Assembly: GCA_014905825.1 (NCBI GenBank)
Contig: JACGCN010000066.1
Coordinates: forward strand, 113,105-177,104
Length of the DNA stretch: 64,000 nt
From: Lyophyllum atratum
Taxonomy: Eukaryota > Basidiomycota > Agaricomycetes > Agaricales > Lyophyllaceae
Direction of reading: 5' to 3'
Part shown: positions 33,901 through 46,698 of the stretch, piece by piece
Numbering within the stretch: position 1 is the first letter of the stretch
Layout: every line of letters starts with the position of its first letter
The notes under the pieces: model-generated
What the model saw: only the letters and a program-made list of their open reading frames with translations
The model's database searches: none
Told to the model about the DNA's origin: nothing
Position numbers and translations under genes: made by a program

Positions 33901-34565
33901 TGTTTGGTTGGCCTTTGTTTTGAATATCTCCCTGTAGGCATCACGAATACGCTTGAGGCGTCCAGCCGGCAGTTCTTGCAGCTGCATGTACAAGGTCCAA
34001 TGGCGCTTGAGCTCCGCTAGGGTATAGGCGGTACACATCTTGAGGAAGGATCCGTAAGGAGAGGCACTCCAACTCTCGAGGGAAGTCGACAGTTTGACGA
34101 GCTTCTCGCACTGAACAAGCAAAATGGAGTGGGATTCATTATCGAGGTAGAAATGGAAAAAAATGTTCCAAATGGTGGAATACGGTTTTTTGTCGGCTAC
34201 CATAGTGAAGAGAAGTACGTTCCGAGCTGCGAGAGTGTGTGGATTATGTGAAAAGTAAAGAGGCGTTGGCAAGAATGATTTACGTACCTAGAACACCTGG
34301 CTCAAAATCGCAGCAGGTAAAATCAAGTCGACGGCTCACTGCAGAACTCCTAAGTGTCCAAGCTTTGACTCCGCAACATCAGAAAGGACTCACTTGGCTG
34401 AGGCTCTGAGAGGATAGTATAGAGGACATTCCTGGGATCGCCACATCCAAGAAGGAGGATGTCAGCCGACTCCTCAGGAGCGAGGTCACGAGTTAAACAG
34501 ACTGCTGAAGTGTTGCCGATGGGATAGAAGAAGTATTTTCCCGGCCAGAACAATGGATGAGCCAT
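30907..34565 (-). CDS. DUF4470 and MYND zinc-finger protein
   Basis: Four exons and about 1170 residues. The first exon starts MAHPLFWPGKYFFYPIGNTS and contains ESADILLLGCGDPRNVLYTI, the DUF4470 block whose GCGDPRN resembles the nucleotide-binding turn of Rossmann-like folds. Splices then give RRLDFTCCDFEPGVL and ARNVLLFTMVADKKPYSTIW. A long middle region (about 700 residues) follows and, after one intron near 31890, a C-terminal part ending in a MYND finger: YKCFVCRGKGKPRLFTCTVC and QKVRYCAKECQKKDWKTHKA. MYND fingers bind short proline-containing peptides. This two-domain type is greatly expanded in mushroom-forming fungi; its function is unknown. All zinc ligands are present and the gene looks intact. 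Confidence 0.9.
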
Positions 34566-35177
34566 CGAGAATTTGGAGGGAGGCTTAATGATCAGATAAC
34601 CTTACCACCGCAGGCCTATATGTCCAAAGTAGGCGCCCAAGACATGAGGCGACCACGGCATCGGTGGGGCACCGTACGGCAACAGGGACCTAAGTAGGCC
34701 ATCCATTTCCCAAAAAGCTCTTGCTTCCAGCCGTTTCTGGACGATAGGCCGCGGCATCTGCATTAATAAAAGGATAGCCATTTGGCTGATGGGCTGATCG
34801 CGTCGACATTTTGCCACTGTGCCAAACCGTCGGGCGAGCTTTATTGCTGAGGCTCAGCGGATTTTGCACGGCTCGGGACCCGCACTAGTACCTATACTGC
34901 ACGCCCGCGATCTTAATCCCACGACCTGTCTGCGTAGCGAAGAGCATCGGTGGAGAATGGGCGACGAGCTAAGCAAGAAGTGACGACGGACGAGCGCAAA
35001 GCAGAACACGATGATGAGATGAGAGGCAGCATTCCCGGTCCGTGGTGGCCGTATCGGGAAATGACGACCACGTGACATGGGCGGATCGTGGATGCCTGGG
35101 CCATGACCCCATCCGTTACCTTCTAAAGTTACACGCACTTTAATCTGCTCAACAGCGCGCACTGAGGATAACACGCC
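34566..35177. promoter_or_regulatory. divergent intergenic region
   Basis: About 610 bases separate the DUF4470-MYND gene (minus) and DUO1 (plus). The open frames on the minus strand here have no family resemblance and no splice logic that I can follow. I see no TATA box or repeat. Confidence 0.4.
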
Positions 35178-36284
35178 ATGTACGACTCTCTCGATTCCTC
35201 AGACATCTTGTTTCCAGCCAGCGGATCTCGGTTACTGTCGGAATCCCAAATACTGCCTTCATCTTCATCGTCGTATACTGGACTAGGCGGAGACGATCTG
35301 TCAGTGTCTGAGCTATCACTAGCAGACAGAACCCCGGTACCACGTAAACCATTCAGTCTTCTAACACCCGCGGAGCCGTCCTGGCATGATCACGAAGATG
35401 ATATGGACAAGAACGAAGAGGAAGACATCGATGATGGCGGGCAAGCGGAGCAGAAGAAACGGCATGCGGCAAAGATGCGCGAGGAGAAACTCCAGAGCGA
35501 TATTTTCATTCTGAGGAAGCTGAACGCCTCCTTTGCAATGTTTAATGATGCCCTGCAGGAAACAGGCTCTGCGAACCAGGTGTGTGATATATGTCTCACC
35601 CTGAACTCATATGTGGATAATTTCATTCATGCATAGCGAGTAGCAGGACAGCTGGAACAGACGGATGCACTGCTGAACAAATACATTGGCATCCTGTCTA
35701 AATCTGAAGAGTTTACACGTCTGATATTCGACGAGCAGTGGCAGGGTGCTGACGCGGTGAGCTTCATCTGTCTACGGCAGACTCATCTCCTGGCTCAATA
35801 TCGTGGGATCCCTAGGATGAGGACGCACTCGAACGCGAGAGAACAGAAGCGAGAGAAAAGGTACGGCGTGAAGCTGAAGAAAAGGCTCTGATTGCTCAGC
35901 GCGAGGAAGAGACAAGGCAGCGCGAGGAACAGGAGCGAGTGGAACAGGAGGAGAAGAAGAGAGCTGAACGAGAAAGGAAAGAAAAGGAGGTTGTTCGCGG
36001 TGGTGGAGTCAGAGGTGTGCGTGGGACGAGAGCGTCCATGCGAGGGGTGCGGGGCACGACGCGCACAGGTAAGGAGCAGAACCTCTACGCGTACAGAATG
36101 GCTACCTGACGTCTCCTTAGCCTCAAGTACAACAGCTTCATCTCGCGGCCGTCCAACGGGAGGTACGACTGCCACCGCCCCTACAAACTCCTCCAACATC
36201 ACTTCAAAACTTCCGATGCCTTCGACGGGTATTCGGGCGACGTCATCAGCGCCGCCTGCCCGTGGATCGTCGCGGCGAAGTTGA
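35178..36284 (+). CDS. DUO1: DASH/Dam1 complex subunit Duo1
   Basis: Duo1 is a subunit of the fungal DASH ring that couples kinetochores to microtubule plus ends. Four exons from ATG at 35178: an acidic/Ser-rich start (MYDSLDSSDILFPASGSRLL); the conserved helix LQSDIFILRKLNASFAMFND and ALQETGSANQ joined to RVAGQLEQTDALLNKYIGIL; and SKSEEFTRLIFDEQWQGADAD. The last two blocks are the family core. A long charged helix (EREREE-type, about 50 residues) and a Ser/Thr/Arg-rich basic tail follow; basic tails of this kind help bind microtubules. All splices keep frame. Confidence 0.92.
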
Positions 36285-38310
36285 ACAGTTTTTTTAAAGA
36301 CGTGAACGCCAAGTGAGAAACCCGCACAGTGCAGTGGCACTCACTTTTCAAACCTGGCTACGGTATCATCCATTCTACAGCAAACCCTCAGCTACTTGCA
36401 CATACCTTTCTATACCTTACGGCTAGCGAATTGCATTACCACCATCTGCAACGTCTGGCAAAGGCAACCTTAACTTTCTCCAATTTTTGTGCGACCCTTG
36501 CCTGCATTTCTGCGGGGACATTGTCAAAATCGAAAAAATTCAATATGGCTAAGTACATACATTGAATTCCTCCATGGCATTACTTCGTATATCCTGGATA
36601 ACTCGACCTGGTAATACTGGAAAAAATCTGGCAATCTAGTTTCAAAATGCGCTGTGGAACTTATGGTACAGACAATTCGATCACCTGTGAAAAGTGATGC
36701 CACACTCACGGTACGAGTTCGGCGGCGGGACACTTTTACTGCTGACTCTTAGCTCAAGAGGTTGACAACACATTGATTCGTTATGATAATGGTACGGTGT
36801 ATGTCTATAATTTTACAGGTGCGATGTCTTCGACTATAGAGGATCGTGGTGGATGCAGCTGGATTCAGCAGCTAGTATTGTGCATGATTGTTTGGATCGA
36901 CACAAAGTGCGATCCCGAGAGGAAGTATATGATTAACATTCCGTGAGGGGGTTGAATTCTTTTTACGAAAGGCAGCGAGGGAGTTTAGAACTTCGACAGG
37001 CGAGTCGAATGTTGAGAATGATCGTGCGATGTTATACTCTAATCCTGCGAAACGAGTCTCCTACTGGACCGACTTCGTTTGGTCGCGATGTCCGCGCCCA
37101 GGGTCTTAAAGAGAGCTGTAGTCCAACTACCGGGAGCGGGTCGGTGAATCCCCACAAGACATGACATCGGGCGGTAGGCAAGTAAAGGAGTAGTCGGTTG
37201 TGCTTTGCTGGGAGGCTCTTGGATTATATATCGCGAAGTCGAGTAGAAGATCTGGACAGGGAAGCAGGCTCAAGCGTGGCGTAAGAGGAACGGGACCGGT
37301 GACGTGGATCGTAGGGGAGTATTTTTAGAAGGTGTGAGGACCATATGGGCAGCGACTCGAGTAAGATGAGAAGGGGGATCCCTGAGTCCTGCAAGAGCAT
37401 TTGTTGTGTGTTGAATGGGCCCAGGGGTGTGGCTTGCAAGCGTTGACGTTCCAGCAAAAGTGGCGGGGTCATGGGTATGGATGACAGCAGTATTGTTAGC
37501 ACATGCAGACTCCTTTATCTATGTCACATACGAGCTCCTTCGTATCGTGTGTTATGTCGGCTGCAGCCGGCCATGCCATCAACAGAGGACTTGCGATGAG
37601 GGAGGAAGTGATGTGGGACCTTCTGGGAGGAAGCGTGCTCAAAGAATTGGCGTCTAGGTTGAGGTGTTTATCTGGAACATTACGCCGTAGCTCTAGTTTC
37701 GAATGTGGAGGATCGCTGAGACAAGTCTACGTTGAGTTGGACATGAAAAAGGCTCGAGCTTCGTAGAGAAATTTCCTTGTCACGAAGCTAGGTACTGGCC
37801 TGAGTGGTTATGTGACCAAGGTCGCTGATGCGGAGCGCTCTGCAGGGAATTAATCTTCCAGGGGAGGACTTATCCTGATTGTGATTTCTTGCGCAAATAG
37901 GATAGGATTTCGGAAGCACGATATGCGAGTCATCTGCAGGATGGGTGGGTTACGAGAAATGTCCAGAGGAAGTTAAATGAGTATTCGATGGAGCGAAAGT
38001 GTCGACATCGCCATTCCCATGGAGAAGTGAACGGCGAGGAATGGAGCTTTCCGCAACCCGAGGCTTGTTGTAAAAGGGAGAGGTGGCTGACGGTCCTTCC
38101 ATGGTTCCAGCGCGAGAAGGAGCTGAAGGACTCTGGAGGTCTGACTCTGACTCCTGCCGCCATTTGACCACCGCTGAAGCTGAAGCGCTGACACTTGCAA
38201 GAATCCAAATCGGGATATTTCACATTTGGCGCTGTTTGCGCTGGATGCTCTTGCTCTGAGAGATTTTAAAAATATCAAGGAACTTCAAGTTGCCGGAACT
38301 ACTCTGCACC
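36285..38310. other. 2-kb tract without a supported gene; plus-strand coding-like fragments
   Basis: No complete gene can be built. On the plus strand several stretches read like protein in different frames: REGVEFFLRKAAREFRTSTG and PAKRVSYWTDFVWSRCP (about 36945-37105); MREEVMWDLLGGSVLKELAS (about 37597-37656); LSGYVTKVADAERSAG (about 37800-37848); and ARYASHLQDGWVTRNVQRKL with EEWSFPQPEACCKRERWLTV (about 37917-38100). They are separated by stops and weak splice sites. This may be a decayed gene, an intron-rich gene I failed to resolve, or chance. The end near 38280 is the DBP10 promoter. Confidence 0.3.
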
Positions 38311-41300
38311 ATGCCAGGTCCAAAGCGCAGACGTTCCGACGATATTGACGACAACCATTACTCCGAAGTATCCGCTTCTTTTGAACAGGGCTCCTCTGAC
38401 GATGAAATTGATATTTCGAAAGCACTTTCTGGCAAACGAGCCAAAGTTGCTAGAGCTTCGGATTCCAGCGACGACGATCTCCAGGATTTCCTACAGGATA
38501 CTATAGCAAAAAGAGATATCAAGGATGGAACTGAGATAGTGAAACAGTCGAAAGGGAAAGGAAAGATCGTCAAGGGTGAACTGGGCGGAGGAAGTTTTCA
38601 GAGCATGGGTAGGTTTCTAAATGCATGTCGTTCTCGGATTGAACTAAACTATATATTGCAGGACTTCACCCATCACTTTTGCGATCTCTGACTCTCCAAG
38701 GATATCGGATACCAACACCTATCCAGCGCCTCTCGATCCCCGCTCTTCTTGCAAACCCCCCAAGGGATCTTGTCGGCATGGCACGCACAGGATCGGGAAA
38801 ATCTCTTGCATACATGATTCCTCTCGTTCAGAGACTAGGGGGCCGGCATGCAACCACCTTTGGCGCAAGAGCGTTGATCCTCATTCCGACCAGAGAATTA
38901 GCTCTTCAGCTCCTTAAGGTCGGCAAGGAGCTGGCCAGGGGCTGGCATTCTGGGAATGGTGAGCACGCAGGAGACAAGGAGGGGGAAGACTCCAAAAAGG
39001 GTCAAAGTTTGAGGTGGGGCCTTATTGTTGGTGGTGAAGGCCTGGACGAACAATTCGAAATGATCACAAATAATCCAGACATGTAGGACAAATTGATTCA
39101 CTTCGCATTTTTTTTGACTAACGCGCAACGCCCCAGCATTATAGCGACGCCGGGTCGTTTACTTCATTTGATTGTCGAGATGAACTTGGACCTCAAATCA
39201 GTTCAGTACGTCGTATTCGACGAGGCCGATCGGCTTTTTGAGATGGGTTTCGAAACAGCTCTCACCGAGATCATACACCGCCTTCCGCCAACCAGACAGA
39301 CGCTGCTTTTCTCTGCCACCTTACCCAAAACCCTAGTTGATTTCGCCAAAGCAGGATTGCAGGAACCCAAGCTTGTGCGATTGGATGCTGAAAGCAAAAT
39401 CAGCTCTGATCTCAAAATGGCGTTTTTCTCGGTGAAACAAGCAGAGAAGGAGGCATGCTTGCTGTCACTTCTCCGGGATGTCATCAAAGTTCCTTTCAAG
39501 AACACCGACGCTGAAGGAGCCGAGCCTGAGTTCGAAAAGAAACGCAAGGGCAAAGCGAAGCATCCAGAGCAATTTACAGCGCCTCACCAGACCCTTATCT
39601 TCGTCGCTACGAAACACCATGTCGAATTCGTGACAAACCTTTTGGCCACCGCCGGCTATGCTGTATCACACATCTATGGTTCACTCGATCAAACAGCGCG
39701 CACATACCAGATGGACCAATTCCGTCGCGGCATAACCAGTATCCTTGTCGTGACGGATGTTGCGGCTCGTGGTATCGATATCCCTGTTCTAGAGAACGTC
39801 GTCAACTACGATTTCCCGCAAGGGGCGAGAGTTTTCGTACATCGCGTTGGACGAACTGCCCGAGCTGGGCGACAGGGTTGGGCGTGGTCTTTCATCACCA
39901 ATGCCGAATTGCCCTATCTCTTGGATTTGCAGTTATTTTTAGGTCGACCGCTAAGAAACGATGTTATCGAAGATGGCGATGGAGCGTATATCGAGTCCCT
40001 TGTGCTCGGGACCTTTGAGCGCAGCAAGATCGACGAAGACGTTGAATACATCCGGGCACTCGAGGACGCCAACCACTCTCTTCCTACCTTGAGGGACGTT
40101 ATGAAGAGGGGGCACGCCTTATACGAGCGAAGTAAAGGAAAAGCCAGTCCCCCGAGCTATAAACGCGCCAAGGAGATGGTTAAAGATCCCCAGTGGTTGC
40201 TTGCAGGGTCAGACTCAGGTATCCATCCCGTGCTCCTGAGAGGTGCAGGAGGCCAGAAGAGGAGGTCACAGGAGGAGGCGAGAAAAACGCTTCTACGCTC
40301 GGTTAATTCTTTCAAACCTTCCGAGACCGTGTTCGAGATTGGGACAAAGGGTAATGCCACAAATGCTGCTCTTATGAAGGAACGGAGAAAGGCTCTGTGT
40401 AGGTCTGCTGAACGTGCTATTGCTTCGACATCATCAGCGGTCCAGGATGACCCAGAAGCGGAGTTTGTCTCGTCTGGCAAAGATGTCGAGATGGCAAATG
40501 AAGATGACATTGCGGTATGCACTGGTTGTCATTTCTTCTTTCCAACGTGCTCATAGTGTGTCCTTTCAGGCTGTCTTTGACACCTCGTCGAAGAAACAAG
40601 GATACCGTGACTCAGAGTTCTACATGTCCCATTATCAGACTGGAGCGGCGGCGGAAAAAGGGTACGTATGACTCGATCCTGGTGTATTTCTAAGAGTCTG
40701 ACGGGCGAATTAATAGCTATTCTTTGACCGATGGCGCTACCTTTGCTCAGCAGGCTCAGAATGCAACCTTCGACCTAACTGGAGACGATGGTGTTGCCGG
40801 TCGTCAGAAACGCCAACTAAACTGGGACAAAAAGAAGAAGCGATTCGTGCAAGGTGACGGTGCCGGTGCCGATAATGTCAAGCTCGTCACCACGGAGAGC
40901 GGGACAAAGCTACCCGCAACATATCGCAGTGGGCGCTTCGACGAATGGAAGGCTAAGACAAGAGTCAGTTTGCCAAAGGTTGGCGAGGCCGAAAATGAAG
41001 GCACGGGGCGGCGGTCCGGTGGACCCAGGGGCCAGAAGTTCAGGCATAACACCGTCGTCGCGGCCAAACCTCTCGACAAACTCCATGTAAGCTATGAACG
41101 GAAAGTGCGGCAGCTGAAGAAGACAGAAGCCGATGCTGGCGGAAACGGCAATTCATCAGCTGTGCCGTCAGGGAGGCCGAGCAAGGCTGGAGGGCGATAT
41201 GGAGGCAAGACCTTTGGGAAGGTCAGGTCAGAGCTCAAGACGAGTGAGCAGATCAGGAAGAGCAGAAAGGTTACGGAGAATAAAAGAGCCAAAAACGCTC

Positions 41301-41341
41301 GGCCAAGTCGTAACGGTGGTAAAAAGAAGGGCCGGCGGTGA
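38311..41341 (+). CDS. DBP10: DEAD-box RNA helicase Dbp10 (DDX54)
   Basis: Dbp10 acts in the nucleolus in 60S ribosome assembly. Five exons from ATG at 38311 (MPGPKRRRSDDIDDN; an in-frame ATG at 38290 is less likely). Helicase motifs appear in order: IPTPIQRLSIPALL (Q), MARTGSGKS (I), LILIPTRELALQ (Ia), an intron inside DIIIATPGR (Ib), VFDEADRLFEMGF (II), LLFSATLP (III), TLIFVATKHH (IV), ILVVTDVAARGIDIP (V) and HRVGRTARAGR (VI). After the helicase core there is the Dbp10 C-terminal domain (TSSKKQGYRDSEFYMSHYQ) and a Lys/Arg-rich tail ending NGGKKKGRR. Total length is about 930 residues, as expected. All motifs are intact. Confidence 0.97.
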
Positions 41342-41722
41342 CCTTTGGTTATACTGTTTTTCATCATTGCAATACGTATCTACTGTGTATGATGGTCGGA
41401 TTGTACATTGGTTATTTGGACATCATACTTTTTGCGCAGCACTTGGATTGAAAACATGAGTTCTTCGACTACGCGATTGTTTATGAGGAGCTCTCATATG
41501 ACAATATATAATCAATTGCAAGTCTTTCACGCGCACATACATAATAGTACCTGCCCCGGGTGAAGGCACAGAAAGAATCTATGCATGGCATTCGGGCAGC
41601 TGATGGACCTTATCTATGTAAATATCAAATTTCTTAGACACTGAAAGTGATGCTTTCGCAGTAAAGTTGCGCTCCAAATGTATCATCCGACCGTCATCCA
41701 TTATCAGTCTATCGCAACGGTA
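41342..41722. other. intergenic, convergent 3' ends
   Basis: About 380 AT-rich bases between two tail-to-tail genes. No gene, RNA or repeat seen. Confidence 0.45.
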
Positions 41723-43535
41723 TCAGGATTGAGCATACTCCCATTTCGCCCCTTGACCTGGCACAACTTTGACGTTACCATGTTCAAGCAAATCCACACC
41801 TACGCTTCTTAGTGCATTCACACACCACTCCGGGTACCCAGTATCACCGAAGTATTCAGCAAAAAAGGATCGCAGGTAATCGGGGAACGTCCCGTTCAAA
41901 ATTGCAGACCTTGCGCGACCCACAACTTGTGCCTGGAATGTTACGTTGTGTAGAGTCAGAGCTGTATTGGAATCTCAGACTGGGCCAAATCAATGATATT
42001 TCGAAGGGATTTTTACCATGAGCAGCGGCAGTCTCGTGTGTGACTGTGTGGTGCAAGATAGCACGGGAAGTGCCATCAGTACAGGTAGGACATGGGCATG
42101 TGTCGTCTATTGGCCGTAAATCCTTCGCGTGCTTGCTCAATTCTTCGCAGGAGTAGTCTGATCAGGCCGTGTCTAATAGTTGAGTTATCAGTGACGTACT
42201 GAGGTTGAGTGGCCCATGATGGGTTAGTGCAACACCAAATCGAGCCGTCCGAGTCGGAAACACGCAGTCAGCCTGTTGAATCTGTGGGTCAAGGACGGAG
42301 AAGCTAAGCACGAAATTGCACACCATGTCAACTCCCAATGCAATGCAAACCAGTAGATCTAGGGCTTGTTTGGGACCAATATCGGGTAGGAGCTTTGACA
42401 TCACCGACCTTCAGCAAAGCCGATCCCCATTGAATATCGAGGCCCTAGGTTATAGCTTAGAAGCAGTAGACCCTAGATGGTGAATACATACGGTCTTCGG
42501 GCAATTTCCCAGCACACTGTTTGATACTAGGTGGATCATCAACTTCATCCAAACAACATACATCTGCTTGACCCACATTCGCCAGAAGACATCTATGAGA
42601 AAACGGTCGTTAAGTTATCAATCTAAGGTAAAGTCTGGAACTCCTGACCTTTTTCTTCACCTCCACTGAGACCACCGATTGCAAATCCAGCGACTCCATC
42701 TTTACGTTTAATCATCTCATCTAAACACCGATCTCTGAGCTCGGGATCAAGGCCACCTTGCACGATTGCGAAGAGGTTCTGCTTGTCTGCCTTCCCAGAG
42801 CGCTCATGATGCGCGATACATCTATCAAGCCATCGAACAGATCGTTCCATAGCTTCACCCACACGCGAGCCCACTGTCAAACTTGAAACTTTTGGGTAGC
42901 TTCAGTGGACCGTTACAGCTGACACAGAATTAACTTACCTACATCGTCAAGTTGCATAATGATATCAGCTCCGATGGTGTGTTGTATAGATATGCTCTCC
43001 TCGGGCTAATTAGGCTCGGTAAGAATGTACTTGACTACGACACCAATGAACGTACCGTCAACATGGTAGGTTCTCCAGTAAAGGGACTCTCGAACAATGC
43101 GCCCTCTTCGGTGATTGTGGTGAACTTGCTGAGCGACACTAGTTGGAATCCACCGCTATCCTGGGGTGAAGATCATGAGCTACGTGATTAGGGCTCATAC
43201 ATCGTTGATACACGTACAGTAAGTAGATTGCGATTCCATCCCTGAAGTTTGTGGGCACCTCCAGCTGCAGCTAGAGCTTCCAAGCCAGGACGCAAGTTTA
43301 AGTGGTAAGTGTTGTTCAAGATGAGGCTAACGCCGAGGGATTCGACTTGTTCCGATGTTAGGCCTTTAATAGCAGCCTGAGTCGCGACAGGCATGAAGGT
43401 CGGCAACATAGTGGTACCATCTGGAGAGATGAAATTATTGTGCATGTAGGAAGACATTGACGACATACGGGCAAGTTTCATTCTTGATACCCTGGCGCGT
43501 GTCGTATGGCATTTCGCAAGGACTTCGAACTCCAT
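41723..43535 (-). CDS. QTRT1: queuine tRNA-ribosyltransferase catalytic subunit (TGT)
   Basis: TGT (EC 2.4.2.64) exchanges guanine for queuine at the wobble base of tRNAs with GUN anticodons. About ten short exons join from ATG at 43535 ([18 protein letters not shown]; another ATG at 43622 would add a leader). Blocks: [47 protein letters not shown] with the substrate-contacting Asp; [11 protein letters not shown] with the nucleophilic Asp; [55 protein letters not shown]; and FPTRTARFG. The zinc site CPCPTC (CxCxxC) with a His further on is complete. The C-terminus is [14 protein letters not shown]. The partner subunit is not in this window. Some tiny exons were placed by family resemblance. 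Confidence 0.94.
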
Positions 43536-43707
43536 GGCAAGACCGCGAAATAAGGATGGCGCCGCCAGGGTGTAAGGTTGAGAAGATGAAAGTTGTTTGG
43601 CGATGGGGGCACTGACAAGCAAGTGCGTGTTAGCCGAAGGACGTGTTAAGCAGGCTGTCCATAACTGTCCACTCGTTCAACTTCATCTCTCGTTTTCTCC
43701 GTCCGCT

Positions 43708-46575
43708 ATGCGCCCAGTACTCCTGGGCATCTCTGCGCTCTGGGCAGCGCTATGTGCAGATGCTTTCTACCTCCCTGGTGCCGCCCCCCATAACTATGTG
43801 CTCGGCGAGCAGGTCGCCTTATTCGTCAATGCACTTACTCCAAAGCTTATGAGTGGCGACGACGACAAACTGGTAAGCCTATTGTAGATCTGTGACCCTC
43901 CTTAAAGATGTTGACTGCTTTTAGAAATCTATGATAAACTGTAAGTTCACCTTGCATCGCGTAGATCCCGGCATCTAACCCCCCCTCCGCAAGACGACCA
44001 CTACAACCCCAAATTTCGATTTTGTAGACCTGAAGATGGTCCGGTCAAGCAACCTGAATCGCTGGGGTCCATTCTTTTTGGAGATAGGATCTTCAATTCG
44101 CGATATAATGTGCGTTCCCCATTCCATTAGTGCCCATTCCTCCAACGAGTCCATCTGCTTTGTTAGATCACTATGTTGAACGACAACAGGATATGCCAAA
44201 CCCTTTGCACTGCACATGACGTTACGGGCGAAGAGGCAAAATTCATCAACGACCGCATCAAGGAAGACTACGAGCTTAATTGGCTTGTTGACGGACTACC
44301 AGCAGCTATGATGAAAGTCGACACCAGGAATGCAGAGGTGTTCTACGATCAAGGTTTCAACCTCGGGAACTACGATACAGAATCACAATTGCCGCCCAGC
44401 TTAAATAACCATTATGACATTATGTTCCGGTAAGGTGTATCATACCTTCTTGACAGGAATTTTGACTCGACGAATTTCCTCTATAGATATCATAAGCCTA
44501 CCCCGAGTACTTTCCGTATCGTGGGTGTTCTAGTTTGGCCATTCAGGTCAGTTTATCTTATTTCGAGTACAACGTGAACGCTCACAGATGCTAATTCAGC
44601 ATTGGCGGGTCGCAAACTGAGAGCGCAACTTGCAGTCACGACCTCAAGATGCCTCTGATTCTAAGCGAGACTCACAATCAGACGATTCGGTATACGTATC
44701 GCATTACCTGGAACGTCAGTGCTTCTGTATTGCAGATGATATTGTACCAGAACGTTGACGTTGCTCCTCCAGGAATCAGATATTTCATGGGTACGGTAGC
44801 CAATCTTCCTCTACCCCACAGTACTGACAAGTTATTTTAGGCGACGCGTTGGGACAACTATCTTCATATTCTAGACCCTCGCATTCATTGGTTCAGTCTC
44901 ATCAACTCCATTGTAATTGTCGTATTCCTCTGCGTCATGGTCTCCATGATCCTCGTCCGCAGCGTCTCTCGTGATGTATGTTGCTCCCAAGCGTCGTTCC
45001 TTCTCCACTCACATATATCTACCAGATATCTAGATATAATGCCATTGATCTCAGCGTAAATTTCCCAAAATTTTGACTGAATATTTCTGATCTCGTGAAT
45101 AGGAAGATGTCCAAGAGGACTGGGGCTGGAAACTTGTTCATGGCGAAGTTTTTCGCACACCTCAAAATCCTATGGTCTTATCTGTCATGGTTGGAAATGG
45201 TTCTCAACTTTGTGCTATGGTTGGTGTAACACTCGGTTAGTTGGCAGGCTTTTTTGTGTTGTTTCTGAAGATTCCAGTGCTCACCGTCCCGTCTCACAGT
45301 ATTTGCACTTTTGGGTTTCCTTTCGCCGTCAAATCGAGGATCGCTCGCAACTGTCATGATGGTGTGCTGGTCACTCTTTGGAGGGTATGCATGCCTATTG
45401 CCCCCGTCCGAACTCATTTAACATCTGTGCAGGATAGGAGGGTACATCTCCAGTCGGCTATATGCGTCTTTAGGCGGGACCAATCGGAGAAAAAACTCAT
45501 TTCTTACAGCGACTGTCCTCCCATCGTAAGTCGTGCATTTCAGTGAAATATCTAGCAAATTCTGAATGCGTCATGTTCAGGATCGTCTTCATGATCTTTT
45601 TTATCCTCAATCTGTGTCTCCTGATCGCGGGCTCGTCTGGGGCCGTTCCATTCGGTAAGCTTTATATATCATATCTCCCCTCACAGAAACAGTGTCAACC
45701 AAACCTTTCAGGCACAATGCTTTTGATCGTGTTGTTATGGTTTGGCATCTCAGCACCATTGTCAGCGATTGGCTCGTACTTTGGCTCTCGAAAGGGCGTA
45801 CGTCTACCCAAAAAATGCGAGCCTAATCCCTGTTAACGTTCCCAATTTTCGCGGTTCAGGCTGTCGAGCATCCTGTGCGTGTCAATCAGATTCCCCGTCA
45901 GATACCTCCGGGTCCTAAATACCTTCGTCCTTGGGTGAATGTTTTGCTGCCTATAATTCGATACAGCGTACTCATATTTTCTTAATTCAGTCCGCCGCTT
46001 TGCTCAGTGGCATTTTACCTTTTGGTAAGTTCTTCAACAAGCGTTGCTATGTCAGCCTCTGAATCTGCGATAGGTGCCGCGTTCATTGAGTTGTACTATG
46101 TGCTTACAAGCCTTTTCGCATCTCGCGCGTACTATGCATTCGGCTTCTTGGCCCTGACGGCGGGCGTTGTAACCCTCACAACAGCCACTGTTACAATCCT
46201 GTTTACGTACTTCATTCTTTGCGCCGAAGAATACAGGTAGGCACAGTGAAGTAACTTTTCCGTGGTAAAGATTGACGATGGAATCTCAGGTGGCACTGGC
46301 GTGCGTTCTTGACCGGGGGTGGGAGTGCTTTCTGGGTGTTCGGCTACGGTTTGTTCTACTGGGCAACACGTCTTTCCCTCGATTCGCTTTCGGGGTTTGT
46401 CATCTATCTCGGATACCTCATTCTGCTTACGCTGGTCGACTTTTTGGCGACGGGTATGGCAATTATGCTTCTCCTAATTGGCAGATTGTTAATTTTGTTT
46501 TCCTTAGGGACTATCGGATTCCTCGCGTCTTACTGGGCCGTCCGGAGATTATACAGTGCAATTCGTGTTGATTAA
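43708..46575 (+). CDS. transmembrane 9 superfamily protein (nonaspanin, EMP70 type)
   Basis: A signal peptide ([19 protein letters not shown]) is followed by [20 protein letters not shown], the conserved mature start of TM9SF proteins. The luminal domain contains [16 protein letters not shown] and [19 protein letters not shown] blocks. Then come nine membrane segments over many short exons, beginning with [20 protein letters not shown] and [20 protein letters not shown]. Later segments include [40 protein letters not shown] and [20 protein letters not shown]. The final LYSAIRVD resembles the COPI/Golgi-retention end of the family. These proteins work in the Golgi/endosome system in sorting and cell adhesion. 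It shares a short divergent promoter with the TGT gene. All splices keep frame. Confidence 0.95.
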
Positions 46576-46698
46576 TACCAAGTGGGACGTTGGAGGACGT
46601 TGTATATCATAGAAAATTCCAGATTCCCTAATTCTAAATGGAGAAAGAAATGGAAACTCAATAGAAAGCTAGGGGTCGCCGGTCGATGCAGATGTTTA

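Noticed and set aside
34602..34817. 71-residue minus-strand frame near the DUF4470-MYND start
   Set aside because: It has no family resemblance and lies in the 5' flank of the DUF4470-MYND gene; it cannot be spliced to it in frame by any site I see.
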